Shown here one piece after another: positions 1-13,198 of a DNA stretch of 64,000 nt; within the stretch, counting starts at the first letter, position 1, and each line of letters starts with the position of its first letter. Below the pieces are notes generated by a model. That model saw only the letters and a list, made by a program, of their open reading frames with translations, was not told where the DNA came from and ran no database searches. This DNA comes from Saururus chinensis (Eukaryota > Streptophyta > Magnoliopsida > Piperales > Saururaceae), in the NCBI GenBank assembly GCA_035235625.1, contig CP141146.1, positions 11,712,501 through 11,776,500 of the forward strand, in the 5' to 3' direction. The position numbers and the translations under genes are program-made.

Positions 1-267
1 TCTATAATTTTTTGAAACAGGGGCTGAGAGCCAGAATCCGGCTCGAAATGACTTGGAATCAACTTTTGTGCAGAATTTTAAATTCTACTTACATTGTACA
101 CAAACATGATTCTGATAATTCGAGCCAAAATTAAGACATAATCAACAGAATCTAACAAAAATTCAGTACCCAATCAGCCCCTAAATATGAAAATACTCAA
201 ATTTTCTATTTTTAGCCTTATATATTTTAGAGGCTTTTGCATGCCATAGATCAATAGCTCCCTAGGT

Positions 268-602
268 TAGTGATGCCACCGGGTCGGGTTCGGGTCGGGT
301 TTCGCCAAACCCGAACCCGAACCCACATCACAAATCTGTGACTCGAACCTGACCCGACCCGACCCAAACCCGACCCGTTTGACCCAAATAGATTAAAAAA
401 ATAATTTTTATATACTTTTTTTATTTTTTTTCAATTTTTTTTAAAAAAATATATAAGTTTTATATTTATATTTATATTCGGGTCGGGTTGGATCACTAAA
501 ACCCGACCCGACCCATTAGGGTTATTTTCAAAAACCAAACCCGACCCATTAGGGTCGGGTCGGGTCGGGTTTACCATTAACCCGACCCGAGTGGCATCCC
601 TA
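268..602. mobile_element. hAT-type MITE with 8-bp target duplication
   Basis: The 335-bp element has short terminal inverted repeats (tagtgatgccac on the left; the right end reads tagggatgccac on the other strand). It is flanked by a perfect 8-bp direct repeat, ccctaggt, at 260-267 and 603-610, as hAT transposition produces. The body is almost entirely copies of the heptamer-like unit acccgac on both strands around an AT-rich core, with no ORF. The sister repeat at 49.5 kb lacks it, which gives an independent empty site. Confidence 0.9.
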
Positions 603-740
603 CCCTAGGTTAGACTCTTGCTTTTATTGGTGGATCAATCTGTTTAGACTTCAATTATACCTTTGACTCAATATGAGTCCTTATGGTTTTTCCACGACCT
701 AATGTATCATATTGAACACTTATGTATTGGGTGAGGTGAG

Positions 741-847
<107 letters not shown>

Positions 848-1165
848 CTCGACTTGTATATGAGGCTACACACTTTAGGTTGTTATGCGACTTATACTTA
901 GTGATGCTTGAGATATATTTTTGTGATTAAGTCCATGGTCATGGTGTTTTATTTTGTATATTTTGATTTGATTTACGCGTGAGAGTATTTGATTTTGATG
1001 TGATGAATTGAAGAAGAAAAAATACGTCAAGAAGATTTATATATGATGCCTAAATTTTCATAGGTTTTAAATTGCATAAATTTTTACAAATTATGATCAT
1101 ATATATTACAAAAAAAATTTATTAATTTTTAAGAAAATATGTTAAGAAATCTTAGGTGCTTGACT

Positions 1166-3480
1166 ACCCGGGCCTAGCACTAGCACTGGTTGTAGCTAGG
1201 CGGCTAGGAGATCTTGCCCTCTTGGCCATGCATGGCCAGGTTGCGGTGGCCAGCTAGATCTAGCGTCTAGTTGGCCTGATCATCAACCAAATCCATTGAG
1301 CCAAATTTGGTCGTGGTCATAACTAGACCAACTAGTTAGATACGGTTGACGTCGAAACACAAGAAAGAAAAAGAAGAATAGAATAAAAGAAATGAAGAAA
1401 TAGGTAAGGTCGTTATCAGAGTGAGAAGGAGATGTAGAAGTACATTAGTTGGGATTATAAATGAGGAAAAATGTAGACGTTTAACGGTTTAAGATAGTAT
1501 GTAAAAAAATTACCTTAAATTTTTAGTGAAGCAGGTACTAAAGGGATTATTATGGTGCATATAGACACTTTTTTCTTATACATTTTAATTGACTACATTA
1601 TCTGCCACACATTGTCTTTTTTACGTTTTGTGTCTTTGTTAGAACTGGAAACATGATTAATCAACTACAGTATGCCCTCATATATCCTATTGGTGATGGA
1701 AAGTCTATTCCACATACAGTATTACACCACATTGCCTCCTCAGCAATGAGAGTTGGAATTAACAAAGTGATAGTTATATTTAAAGGGAATGCCCTTTCCT
1801 TTGAATTTTGAGGTGGCCCTCCCTGGATATAAACAAGGGGTTTTAATAGAGAAGGACAAATAAAGGAGTATAATATTAGGATACTGGCCCCCTAAACTTT
1901 ATTGGAAGATAATAAGGCGCGACAAAAGGATTAAAATGCCCTTCAATTCTAATCAAATTTTCAAAACCCTATATGAGTCTTTTAAAAAGCTGAAACCCTA
2001 GCTACTGTATCGCCACTCTTATGTCAAAATTGGTACATGGGGCGAACCCTCAGCTACCGTCTACATACCATCTATGTACTGTCTACGTCACAACTAGATC
2101 TAGCTATAACATGGTTGTGGCAACCTATTTTTTGGACTTTTTTTGTAAAAACAATAAATTAAACTTGAAATGAAGAGGGTGAACCCTAAGGGTAATTTTG
2201 CCTCTTAGGAAAAACTAGTGATCTTTTTTGTTATTTAACTATTTAAAAAATATTAAAAAACCCCTTTGAATAAAACGTCATATATTCTAAAAATATAAGA
2301 TGATCATTTTTACCAATAAAAAAACCTTAATAAAAATTGCTGTCAAAGCTGAACAAGGGCCTACGTGATAATAGAGTACTTTTTTTTCTCATCTTTTTGG
2401 CAGGATCGCTATCTGATGGACCTAAATATTTATATAGAACAAATCTTTAAGCATGTTTGTGGGCACCTAATAATGCACATCTATCACAAATACATGATCT
2501 CTTGCCGGTGTTGCCAACTCCTTCAAATTATTGAAAACCTTTCTCAACGACATTTGACCCGAATGCAGACCATCTGGCCGGAAGGACAAGGGAATTGGGC
2601 CCGCCGTGACCTGGCTCTGCAAGACGTGGTTCGACTCGTGCAATCCTTCACGTGTGGCAAACTTCCCACACAAGGGCTAGTCTTTTGGGATTTTGAATAT
2701 AATATATCCATTTAAAAAATCGGTATTAGTCTTTTACACTTCTAAATTACATTTCAACTTCTCTCTCTCTCTCAATCCTGTTTTTTTACTCTTTTGTCTC
2801 ACATTACTAGCTCTATTTAATTTTTTTAAATTAGTTAAAATTAGTTCATTCTAAAAAATCAAGTAAAACTATTAATATGGGACAAAGAGAGGATTAATCC
2901 CTTAACTTCTCTTAAGGCAGTAATATTTAGTGCATGGTTAATTGCTCCCATAGTCCAATCTACTTAATTGTGCCTTGCCATCAGACAAATGCGAGGGTGA
3001 GTGGCATAGGGCTGGATGTACATTATATGTTATGGTGAAGCTTAATCAGCCGTAGATCACATAGAACTGTTGGTACATCACTAGCCCGTTCTCTGGGTCC
3101 ACATGTAGCGATGGTGCAGCAAAGGGTGAGCCATCGGATTTTCATGATCCACTTGTTAGTGAAACTTCACCAGCGGATTTGATCTCCTCTAGAGAGGAGT
3201 GAGGTTGGGGATTGCTTAACAACGACTTAACCCATTATAAACCTATATGAACATTTTGTTGCCACTATTGATCCATTATTTAATTGTGAACTTGCTTTTA
3301 TGTTCTTCTGAGTAAATGGTTAGTAAAGAAAAGGTCCTAATTAATTTTGTTTTTCAATAACTATGACGGGTTGGAGAAGTTTCACCTTGGAAATAATGAT
3401 TATGGAAGTCTAAAAAATTGTATTTAGTGAATCAAATATGAAGTTGATAAATCATACTAAAAAATTAATGTATCAAGTAC
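1166..3480. other. Intergenic, no recognisable gene
   Basis: Mostly AT-rich with a few GC-richer patches (about 1180-1330, 2500-2660 and 3050-3200). Short ORFs on both strands near 2.4-2.7 kb are antisense to each other and resemble no family I know. I see no RNA gene. Confidence 0.6.
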
Positions 3481-3562
3481 ATTTTTTAGTATAATTTCTA
3501 AAGGTAATCAAGGCATAAGCAATTTTTTAGTATAATTTCTAAAGGTAATCAAGGCATAAGAA
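3481..3562. repeat. 41-bp tandem duplication
   Basis: Two adjacent near-identical 41-bp units starting at 3481 and 3522, each reading attttttagtataatttc and ending in ggcataag. They lie just left of the nested LTR region. Confidence 0.85.
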
Positions 3563-3638
3563 AATATGATATGCAAGAGAAGTCCTCCAATGTGTTCTTC
3601 CGAGAGGTGACAGGGGCACAAGCATAAATATACCTTAT

Positions 3639-6600
3639 CATTATACCTTCACTTTTAGATTAACTTAAAATTCAAAGTTTTAGTAAAATTTGTAAGCGAA
3701 GAGGTCCCGGATCAACCATGTATAAACAAGAAACCCTTAAGAATATTAAAATATAAAATTTCAAAATTTAGGGCTATACATGCCATAAAATCATGTCAAC
3801 ATAAATATATAGTGCATAAAAAATATAGTTAAACAAAATATGGTGTATCAGCCCCTTTTTTCATAGACCGATCTGCTACAGCTCATGAGGGAATGTAATG
3901 TCCGAGATTTTTCATACATTTTCTTCAAAATTCATGAAATTTTTTTGCAATATAATTGCTATAAATCGAAGAAAATGACGAATACGAAACCTGATAAAAT
4001 AATTTTATAATTTAAAACATAACATATCAATTTTTCTCATCCAAAGTTTTACTCATTCGATTAACCATTATATGGCCAAAACAAATATCCTCAGGTGCTA
4101 CTCAAAAACAACCATACGAATAAATTGCTATGATCATAGACTTTAAATACAAATCCCTCCCAGACATCCCTGAGTGTAAGTCCCATAATAGCTCACAATC
4201 TAATCCAAACTAAAGTCCAGAATACATAAACATCTTAATGTTCGTCTCACCCAATACATCAGATCGTGTCACAAATACTACTCCTAGTAAGTCAAGCATA
4301 TACCTGAGTCAACGGGATTCAATCCACCGTTGAAAACGAGCATCCATATGTAGGAGCTCTCCATCACAAACCTTCAAATGTATCCCGAACAACGGGGCTA
4401 AAAAAGTAGGGTAATGAGTATTTTCATACTTAGTAGGAAAATACCCAGTAGGGGAGTTCTAAACAGTGAACTCAGTAAATCCATACATAGATGCGTTCAT
4501 GCAACTCAAACAGGAAGCACTCAAGCAATCATATCACAATCATGCTCATATGCATACAATCATACCAAATGCACTATCGTGCCAAAGTCATACCATCAAA
4601 TTAAACTTACACAAACACCCTTATTAAGGGTCTTACAAACTTACTCGTACCCTCGTACGCTTACACAACTTACGCATACTTGTATGACCTTACTAGTACA
4701 ATCATATACTTACTCGTATGACCTTACTCATACAACTAACACATGTAGTGCGGGCGGCTGTGCATCTCAAGTAGTATAGGGTAAGGCAAGCGGCCCATTC
4801 TAAGTGGAGGTGTAATTGGCCAAGTGAGGCTAGCCCTCATTGTCATTGAGCCGGGGTAGAGCCCATGATGGCCAAATGGCCCACGGCTTGCCAATGTTAA
4901 CGACTCGGGACACACCCAAAGCGTCTAATCGGGCGGATCAAGACCATAGGGGCGAGGCGGGGTCGTAAATGGCAACCCCCTACCGACACTGGGTCAAGGT
5001 AGGCTGGACAGAGTCCTACCGGTGGCCAGACGGCGACCGGAAACACATCGGCGTCCAAAAAATCCCACGTACAGTGAGATGCAAATAGTAACAAAAACCT
5101 GACCAAAAGATCGGTAGCTCACAGCGGAGCGAAGAAAGCACGGCGGCGGCTCTAGCCAGCGCCTATGGGTTCTTAGCGGCCAAACAAACATACTTCTAGT
5201 TGAGGGTGGCTGCAAACAACATCAAAATCCCACCCTTGCAGCTCAAAAACGGGATTTGAAGGAGAAAAAACCCGAAAAAGGTTCGGTACCTCGTGGAGGA
5301 GCGAAGATACCATGGTGGCGGTCATAGCCAGTACCTATGGACTCATGGCGGTGAGGCAAAGAGGATCGTGATAAGAATCGACGAAATCCGATGACAGAGG
5401 AGGGAGAACGGAGCAATCGGAATCGAGCTCGGGTTCTCTCACAATGCTACTGGACGTGAAAAAAAAAACTTACTGGAATCGCTCCTTGAATCCGAACTTC
5501 GGATTTGATATTTATATAACTCTTTTTAATTTTTACATTCATGTCCCTAATATGCGTTAACCTCCTGGTTATGCGTTGTACCTCTAAAATTCACGTCGTA
5601 AGCACGCGGCGAAACCTACAGCTCGCGACTAAGCCCCACACCCGACCTACGGGTATAAATACGGGGGAAAATACACAAATATGAATACGCCAAAACATTG
5701 TATTTTCCCACCAAAAATGACCAAAAAAATAGCAGAAAAATCACAAAAAATTGTAGAAAAGTCAGGGACATTACAGGGAATGAAATCAGAAGAAGAGAGG
5801 TTTTCCATGATACCCCAACTCCTAAGCACGCTAAAAGCCTCATTGGGTAGTATCTAGGAGCAATAAACTCTGACAATTCTTGGTTTACGTGCCAATGAAC
5901 TACCGATCAAATTCTAAATTTTAAAATGAAAGGAATAATCAAAAGATATTCAAATAATTGGTGCTAAAAAAATTTGTTAAGGGCAGACATTAGTCCAAAC
6001 CCTAATGGTATTTTAAACCCAGTAAAAGTAAACCTTAGCGTATAATGTAAAGGCACTTTGAAAACGGAGTTTAGCCCTAACATGAAAATAGAATTTAGAA
6101 CCGCCCACACTCGTGAGGCCTTCACTCGTTGTTAGTTTAAGTGTGGCGAACGACACCTCCCCTTGCGCTGAGATAGTCTCCTTGTCTTGCTCGAGTGAGA
6201 TGGGCAGAACCTCCCCTAGTGCTGGGACGATCTTTGTTTCCGACCTGAGCAAGAAACACACATTTAACACTTAGAAACAGGCATTAATAAGAGGGAAGGA
6301 GAGGAGGAAGAGAATGGGGTGAGTTGAACCCCCTTTCCTCTCCTTAAATAGGCTCAAGGGCCTTTCGGATGCGCAACACATGTCGTGCATCCGGCGGCTG
6401 CAGGAGCGTAAGGCTCCTACAGCTAGAACAGAAGGCTACGCTTGCAATTCTGGCAAGCTACCTGTTGTGACAGGCATAGGTAGATCATTGCCGCATTGGG
6501 GTAGGTTACCCTACTACATTTGTGGCAGGGTAAAACCTGTTGGCTCACGCAAGCGTGTCAATATTTTTTTTGTTTTTAATATAAAACAAAAAATTAAATT

Positions 6601-6950
6601 TCAAACGGTCATAACTCTTTACCCGAACTCGGAATCATGCGCTCATGGTACCATTGGACTCGTATTGACAAGCTCTTCTAAGCAAAACCTCACAAGGGTA
6701 TGTTTCTTGGTGAAAAGAATATGGGACCCGCCCATGACACGCTTAACAAGATCGTAGCCTACGATCCCGGTGTCAAAATTTTGCGTTATTGGGCTCATTA
6801 CAAATGTCTCTTTGAACCCTATGAACAATCTAAAGGGTTTAAAAGGGGATTGAGGCTAAAACAATGTCAATTTGATATGCAAGGCTTGTTTGGCAGAAAA
6901 CTCAAAATAGGTTCAAAGGTTTAATTTCTAAAAAATTTCGGGATGTTACA
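3639..6950 (-). mobile_element. Solo-LTR-like element A inside the Copia 3' LTR
   Basis: Flanked by a perfect 5-bp target duplication, cttat (3634-3638 and 6951-6955). The right end reads tgtaacatcccg on the minus strand. It belongs to the same family as element D (13199-14920) in the opposite orientation: shared blocks include the region near 6.7 kb against 13.4 kb and 5.8 kb against 14.4 kb. It contains element B (3894-5775), so its own length is about 1.4 kb. No coding capacity is seen. Confidence 0.85.
3894..5775. mobile_element. Solo-LTR-like element B nested in element A
   Basis: The 1882-bp insertion has a perfect 5-bp target duplication, gggaa (3889-3893 and 5776-5780). Its ends are an extended inverted repeat, tgtaatgtcc at the left and ggacattaca at the right, longer than the usual TG...CA. 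No gag or pol is visible, so it is best read as a solo LTR. It is younger than element A because it interrupts it. Confidence 0.88.
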
Positions 6951-7108
6951 CTTATATACCAATGCCATCACTTTTTTTTGGCGATATGGGTCTATTCACA
7001 ACCTTCAAATAATTCATATGTGTGATTCTTATTGACTTGAAAGTATGTTTCATCTCTCAATACTCAAATGGGCTTAGCCTCTTTATTCTCTTTTTCTAAC
7101 AATCCCCC
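6951..7108 (-). repeat. Copia 3' LTR remnant
   Basis: Matches the 5' LTR at about 16160-16318 (shared: accttcaa, catatgtgtgattct / catgtgtgattct, aaatgggcttagcctcttta). It is cut on the left by element A. Confidence 0.85.
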
Positions 7109-7619
7109 ACATGAATGAGAATTGGCTAGATAATTATGCAAAATAATGCAGATAAAACGTGAGAGCATTCCCTTGTGAAAACTATTGTGTCTACTGGCTA
7201 ATTAGTTAACATGATGTATTGAATTGTTTAGCCATTTGTGTAAACCAAGACAATATAATTCATAGAGTCACTTCTCAGAAACACCATGCTTCTCATGATT
7301 GTGTTCATTTTGATGTTAAACAAACCTACTTTTCATGAGTACTCTAAAAGATTTAGCCTTAAAAATCCTCATAAAAGCGGGCCTTTTACACTCATATATG
7401 TGATTCTTATTATGGCTATCCTGCCATACCCCACTTAAATTAATTCAAGCTACAAGAACCATTAAAAGCAAAGTTTAACCTAATTCACTCTGTAGGCATC
7501 ACTATCTCATCATAGGAATGTGAACGAGATGTTATCTCACCTGTGATTCCCCTTAAATCCCCCACAATTCGATTTCCCCTTTAAACCTAGATATTAGGAT
7601 CTCCAATTAACTAGGTTGG

Positions 7620-8100
7620 GTTGTCATTATGGTGACTTAATGCATAGACTTTAAGCCCATTCTTCTCAATGAATTGCTCACTTGTTCTTTGGTCAAACCC
7701 TTAGTAAGTGGATCCGCAATATTTTTTTTTACCTAACATACTCAATAGAAATTATTCCACTAGAGAACAATTATTTTATAGTATTATGTCTCTGACGTAT
7801 ATGTCAAGACTTACCATTATACAAGTTACTATGTACCCTTCTAACATCCAGTTGGCTATCACAATGGATGCAAATAGGTAGCACATGTTTCCCCCACATT
7901 GGAATATCCTAAAAAAATAACGAAGCCACTTTGTCTCTTCGCCTACTCTATGAAATGCAATAAATTCATATTCCATTGTGGATCTCACTATGCACGTTTG
8001 TTTAGATTATTTCTAAGACATTGCTGCACCTTTAAGAGTAAATACATACCACTTATGGATTTTGAGTCTTTTATACCAGATATTCAGTTCACATCACAGT
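7620..8100 (-). pseudogene. Copia RNase H / pol end remnant
   Basis: Minus-strand translation carries the Copia C-terminal signature around 'ADPLTKGL' (near 7.7 kb), followed by the short tail that normally precedes the 3' LTR. It is a fossil with several breaks. Confidence 0.7.
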
Positions 8101-8507
8101 AACCTTCTAGTACTGTTGGATACCTTGTCTACTGCAGTTCATAGTTCAAGGTATATCTTAGATATCTAAGAACCCTGACTACAACATTCTAGTGGTCTAC
8201 CCCCAAGTTGTTATTTATCTACTCAATTTATTTACTAAGTATGTTATGTCCAGTCTCGTACAATTCATTCTATAATTGAGACTGTCAATAATTTGGGAAT
8301 ATTAAAATTGTAATATACTCTCACCAGTATTTTTCCTTAACTGCAATGTCACATCCACAAGTGTTTTTGCTGGACAATTATCATTCTTATTAAATTTTTC
8401 TAAGATTTCTCAATGTAATGAGATTGAGACAATGTATATTCATCAGATGTTCTAGTGATTTTCATCCATAGTATAACATCTGCAACACCCATATCTTTCA
8501 TGTCAAA

Positions 8508-8801
8508 CTATTTTCTTAACATCTTCTTAATAGCTTTAATGTTATCATCATTGCTACTAATAATGAGCATATCATTCACATATAGACATACAATGTCATA
8601 ACCATTAGGACTTTCTTTAATATAAACACATTTGTCACATTCATTGATTTTGAATCTATTTGACATCATCATTTTGTCAAAATTTTCATGCCACTGCTTG
8701 GGTGATTGTTTAAACCCATAGAGATTTAACAAGTCTACATACTTTGTTTTCTTAACCTGGTAAAACAAACCCTTCAGGTTGTTGCATATATATTTCTTCA
8801 T
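8508..8801 (-). pseudogene. Copia reverse transcriptase fragment
   Basis: An open 97-codon stretch includes the Copia RT motifs 'LYGFKQSPKQW' and 'VCLYVNDMLI' (the YxDD-box region, here in a degenerate form). The upstream part of RT is separated by element C. It is part of the dead Copia element. Confidence 0.88.
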
Positions 8802-9065
8802 TCAAGTCACTATTTAATAATGTGGTTTTCACATATATTTAATTAATTTCAAGATTATACAAAGCAGTAATAGCAATTAACATCCTAATGGAAGTTATCC
8901 TTATGATTTAAGAAATATGTATCAAAGTAATCTTGACCTTCCTTTTGCTTATATCCTTTAATAATAAATATGGCTTTATATTTTTTAATTGATTCATCAG
9001 CCATTATCTTCTTCTATAATATCTACTTGTATCCTAGATGTTTACTTTCCGATGGAAGGTCCACT

Positions 9066-11027
9066 TGTAACACCCTGCTTTTCTAATTACGTTTGGCCTA
9101 CAGGGTTAAAGGTAATTAGATAACCCTTAATAAGTTTTGGAAGGTTTTGTAGGTTAAAACCTTCGTATATGAGTAGAGCTCTAAGAAACGAGTGTAATGA
9201 TTTGAAGAACGTGCGAAACGGAGGTCAGGACCGGAAGTTACGACCTCGATAAGTGTGTAATTTAGGCAAGACCCACTTGGTAAGAGCACAATTTATTACT
9301 TTAAGTAGGTTTGTATCGAAGGGCTCGTCGATACGAGTTGAACGGTACCAAGAACGCACAAATCCGATTCCGGGGTGGGGAGATACGCGCGTTTGAAGTA
9401 TATATGTATTTTAAAAAAATAAAAAAAATAGAAAATGGGTGAGCCAGTGCGTGGCGCGCCACTGGCGCACGCCGCAGCGAGATGCGCTCCCGCATTACCG
9501 CAGGCGCCGCGGTTTCACGCGCACCATGGTTCCACGCGGGTGCGACCCGTGCGTGTTTTCCACTGGCGCGATTGGTTTTGGCGGCGCGGCGCCACAGTTT
9601 TGGCGGCTCGGGGCCTATATATACCCCATTTTGTTCCTCTTTTTGATCCAGATCTTCTCTCCATCGTTTCTGACCGTTCTGAGGTCGATTAAGGCCGTTC
9701 AAGACCTGTTTCCTACTAAATCAAGTGTGCTCTACGCAATGGAGGGGTCCTTTCTTCGAGTTGGAGTCCGTATAAGAGGAAACACCCCATGATAAGGAGA
9801 GGTTATGCCCGTTGTTCACGAGCACCGACAAACTTCCTTTTCTCCATTCTTAAGCATCCTAACCCCGATTTAGTCCGTCCAAGAGGCGTTCTTGACTAAA
9901 TTGAGTATGTTCTACACGATGGAGGGGTCCGTTCTTTGAGTTGGCAAGTGTATAAGAAGGAAATGCCCCAAGACAAGGAGAGGCTCCGCCCGTTATCCTC
10001 GAGCACCGAACAAGAAAAATGGACCCGGAGCAAGACGGGGTTCTGTCCAATGTTGCCGAGCTACGTCAAGAAAAGTAATCCAGACTAGGGGAGGTTCTGT
10101 CTGCAGCTCATGGGCGCAAAAAACGAGAAGAGTCTCCAGCAAGGAGAACATTTATACATAGTCTTTCAGTACATGACGAGGAACGTATGGAGGCTAGAGG
10201 AAGCTCCATCTACTGTCTTCGGATCTGAAGGGGAGGATGCTCATATGAGCAACTCCGAATACCGCTACCTTACGAGACATGAAGGTAGTAAGCTTTTCTG
10301 ATCTCCCATTTTAATTATAGAATGACGTGTGTGCTATGCTATGATCCATATGCTTGCTATGCTTATATGCCATGATGTGTGCTTATATGCCACGATGTGC
10401 GGTTATATGTCATGATGTGTGTGGTCTCGCTCTAGGGTAGAGCAAGACTTGTGCTGTGTGTGTCCAGTCTCTGCTCAGTGATAGAGCGAGTTGGGTGTTG
10501 TGCTCAGTCTCGATTCAATAATGGAACGAGATATGTGTATGTGATTTAATCCCACTCTATGGTAGAGCGAGATGTACGATTTCATTAATTTATTAACTTC
10601 CGCTTAACTTCGATTTTATACCGAGTTTTTGTATACTTCCGATTAAATATTCAGAGATACGTATTTTATACATATAATTTTGTTATGCTTGTTGTATGTA
10701 GTAGCCATTAGGCAGAACTACGTTCGGATCTGACCGTATTGGAATAATATCCAATACGTATGTAGGCAACCAATGACAAGGCAACGTTGGCCCGATCTAA
10801 ATTATTATAATAATATGTTTTATTCTGTTTTACAAGCGATGAACTATGAAGCTTCGTTGCGTGTATGTGATCGTTACAACCTAAGTCTACGTATGGGGAA
10901 GCCGTAAAGCTCCGTAGTACGTAGACGAACGTTGTACCTCTCGCACACAGACGATGATTCCTGGCTTAAGGAAATTTCAAATTTTCTATTAGTGATTTTG
11001 TGGGCCCGACTCGGGTGGGTCATTACA
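9066..11027 (+). mobile_element. Solo-LTR-like element C inside Copia pol
   Basis: The 1962-bp insertion starts tgtaacaccctg and ends gggtcattaca. The flanking 5-bp repeats are ccact (9061-9065) and ccacc (11028-11032), 4 of 5 alike, so it is older than element B. The middle (about 9.4-10.3 kb) is GC-rich and holds repeated modules of the type 'aaggagaggttatgcccgtt', also seen in element D. ORFs in it do not look like proteins. Confidence 0.8.
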
Positions 11028-11297
11028 CCACCAGCTCCAAAGTATGATTTTGCATAATGGATTCAATTTCATTATTTATAGTCTCTTTCTAGTATTGTAC
11101 TTTAGGAGATGATACGACTTCCTTAAAGCTTTGAGGCTCATCTTCTAACAAATAATTCAAAAGTTCGGACCAAAGGATTTTGATGTTCTATCACATTTTC
11201 TATGTCTAGGTTCATCATCTTCTCCCTCTTAGTCTTAACTATTGTATTATGCAACATCTAAAGTTCATTTAACATAACTTTCCTCTTGTGTAGAATT

Positions 11298-12400
11298 TCA
11301 CGAAAAAAAATAAAAAAATAAAGCATTCCTAGATTCAATCACATTATTGACATTTACATTAGAAATCTCCGATTTATGAACAAGAAAGCAATATGCACTA
11401 CTATTATTAACATAACCAATGAATACATAATTAATGGTCTTTAGTCCAATCTTAATCCTCTTATGATTAGAGACCGCCACTTTCGCCAAACACCCCACAC
11501 CTTTAAGAATTTGTAGGAAGGCTTTCTACATTTCCATATTTTTGATGTATTATGTTGAGAATATAATTTGCTAAAATTGAAGCTTCCCCCCATGTTCTAG
11601 GGTAATCTTGAACTTCTTAACATGACATTCATCATCTCTTTTAAAGTTCTATTTTTCTATTAAACAGCTCCATTTTGCTGAGGTTAATAGGGTGTTATAG
11701 TTTGGTGCATATACCATGTTGTGAACATAATTTACCAAAAGGTGATTCATATTCCCCACCTCTATCACTCCTTAAAACTTTTATTTTCTTGTAAATTTGA
11801 TTCTCAACCTCTGTTTTGTATAGTACATACATGTCCATAACCTCATCCTTACTTCTTAGCAAGTACACATAGCAATATCGAGTGCAGTTGTCAATAAATA
11901 TAATAAAGTACTTTTTACCTCCTCTTATTTGAAAACGTTTTAAGTCACATACATCACTGTGAATTAACTCAAGAGGTTCAATACATCTTTCAATGCTTTG
12001 AAATCATTTCCTTGTCAATTTTGATTCCAAACAAGTTTCACATTTATAATGAGAGTCAATATTAAATTTAGATAAATATTTCATATTAATCAATCTTCAC
12101 ATAGCGTCATAATTAACATGTCCTAATCTACCATACCACACATCACATGACTAAATCATACAAGAAGAATAAGCACTAGCATTCTTAATATTAACAATAG
12201 GTACAATAGTCAATATATTAAGCTTGAAAAGCCTCTCATTAAAATACCATTTTCCCGCATATATCCCACTCTTAGTCAACAGTAACTTATCTAATTCAAA
12301 TACCAATTTGAACCCATTTTTGCTCAGTAATGATCCCAACACTAAATTCTTTTAAATTTATGGCAAATACAACACATTGTTGAGAGTGAATTCCTTGCCC
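11298..12400 (-). pseudogene. Copia integrase and GAG-pre-integrase remnants
   Basis: Minus-strand segments match the integrase C-terminal signature (about 'TINYVFIGYVNNSSAY', 11.3-11.5 kb), the integrase core (11.6-12.0 kb) and the GAG-pre-integrase region (12.15-12.35 kb). They are in proper Copia order between RT and gag. It is a fossil with multiple breaks. Confidence 0.82.
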
Positions 12401-12482
12401 AAAGTCATATTGAGCACCACCTTTCCAGTACCTTCAACCTTGGCAGTAGAAGAATTGCCCATGAAAAACTGATCACCATTTT

Positions 12483-13198
12483 TTACCAGTTGATAAGTGG
12501 AGAATATTTTTTTGTTTGAGCACACATGACGAGTGGCTCAGTATCCACCCACCATTCTCTTGCATTATTGACCATGTTCACTTCAGAAATTACAACGAAA
12601 AGGCTGATGTCATTCACATTGTTGGAGAGATTCTCCACTTTAGTCACGTTGGCTTGTGCATTTTTCTTCTTGGAATCCTCTTGTTTTTTCCGCTTGCAAA
12701 CATCCTTAGCCTTATGACCTTGCTTATCAAACACATAGCATTTGCCCTTAAACTTGGCTTTGTTAGAATCGATGTTTGACTTTCCTCTAGGATTTTTCCT
12801 CTTCTTGTTGTTGAAGTTGTTATTTTTATGCTCTTGTTCCACAACATTGAATTTGGCTTCAATATAATGACCCCCTGTTTTATTTTCAGAAGCACGGTTG
12901 TCCTCTTCTATCCTCAACCTTAGAGTCAAGTCTTCCATGTTCATCTCCTTATGCTTATGCTTCAAGTAATTCTTAAAGTCCTTCCAGGAGGGTGGTCATT
13001 TTTAATTATTATAGCCACTTCAATAGACTCATTCAAAGTCATACCTTCTGAATGTATATCACAGCGTGTTGACCCATTGAGAATATAATTACGACATAGA
13101 AAATATGCATGTTTCAATGCATCGACTGCCGCAATAGCTGTTTTGTCATTCATTTTCTACTTAGTTAGAACAAGAACATCTTCTTAAAGGAATTGAGT
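12483..13198 (-). pseudogene. Copia gag remnant with zinc knuckle
   Basis: Minus-strand ORFs encode a lysine/asparagine-rich gag tail with a knuckle-like segment ('CYVFDKQGHKAKDVC'). Further upstream is a helical gag part near 13.0 kb. The very start of gag lies on the far side of element D (14921-15020). It belongs to the same dead Copia copy. Confidence 0.8.

Noticed and set aside
276-590. Telomere-like or simple 'acccgac' array
   Set aside because: The array is confined by inverted ends and an 8-bp target duplication, so it is the body of a hAT MITE rather than a telomeric tract.
3481-3562. CRISPR-like direct repeat
   Set aside because: Only two adjacent copies without spacers, in a plant genome; a simple tandem duplication.
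9301-9792. ORFs of 85-133 codons on both strands
   Set aside because: Part of the LTR element C; mutual shadows in GC-rich DNA without any family motif.
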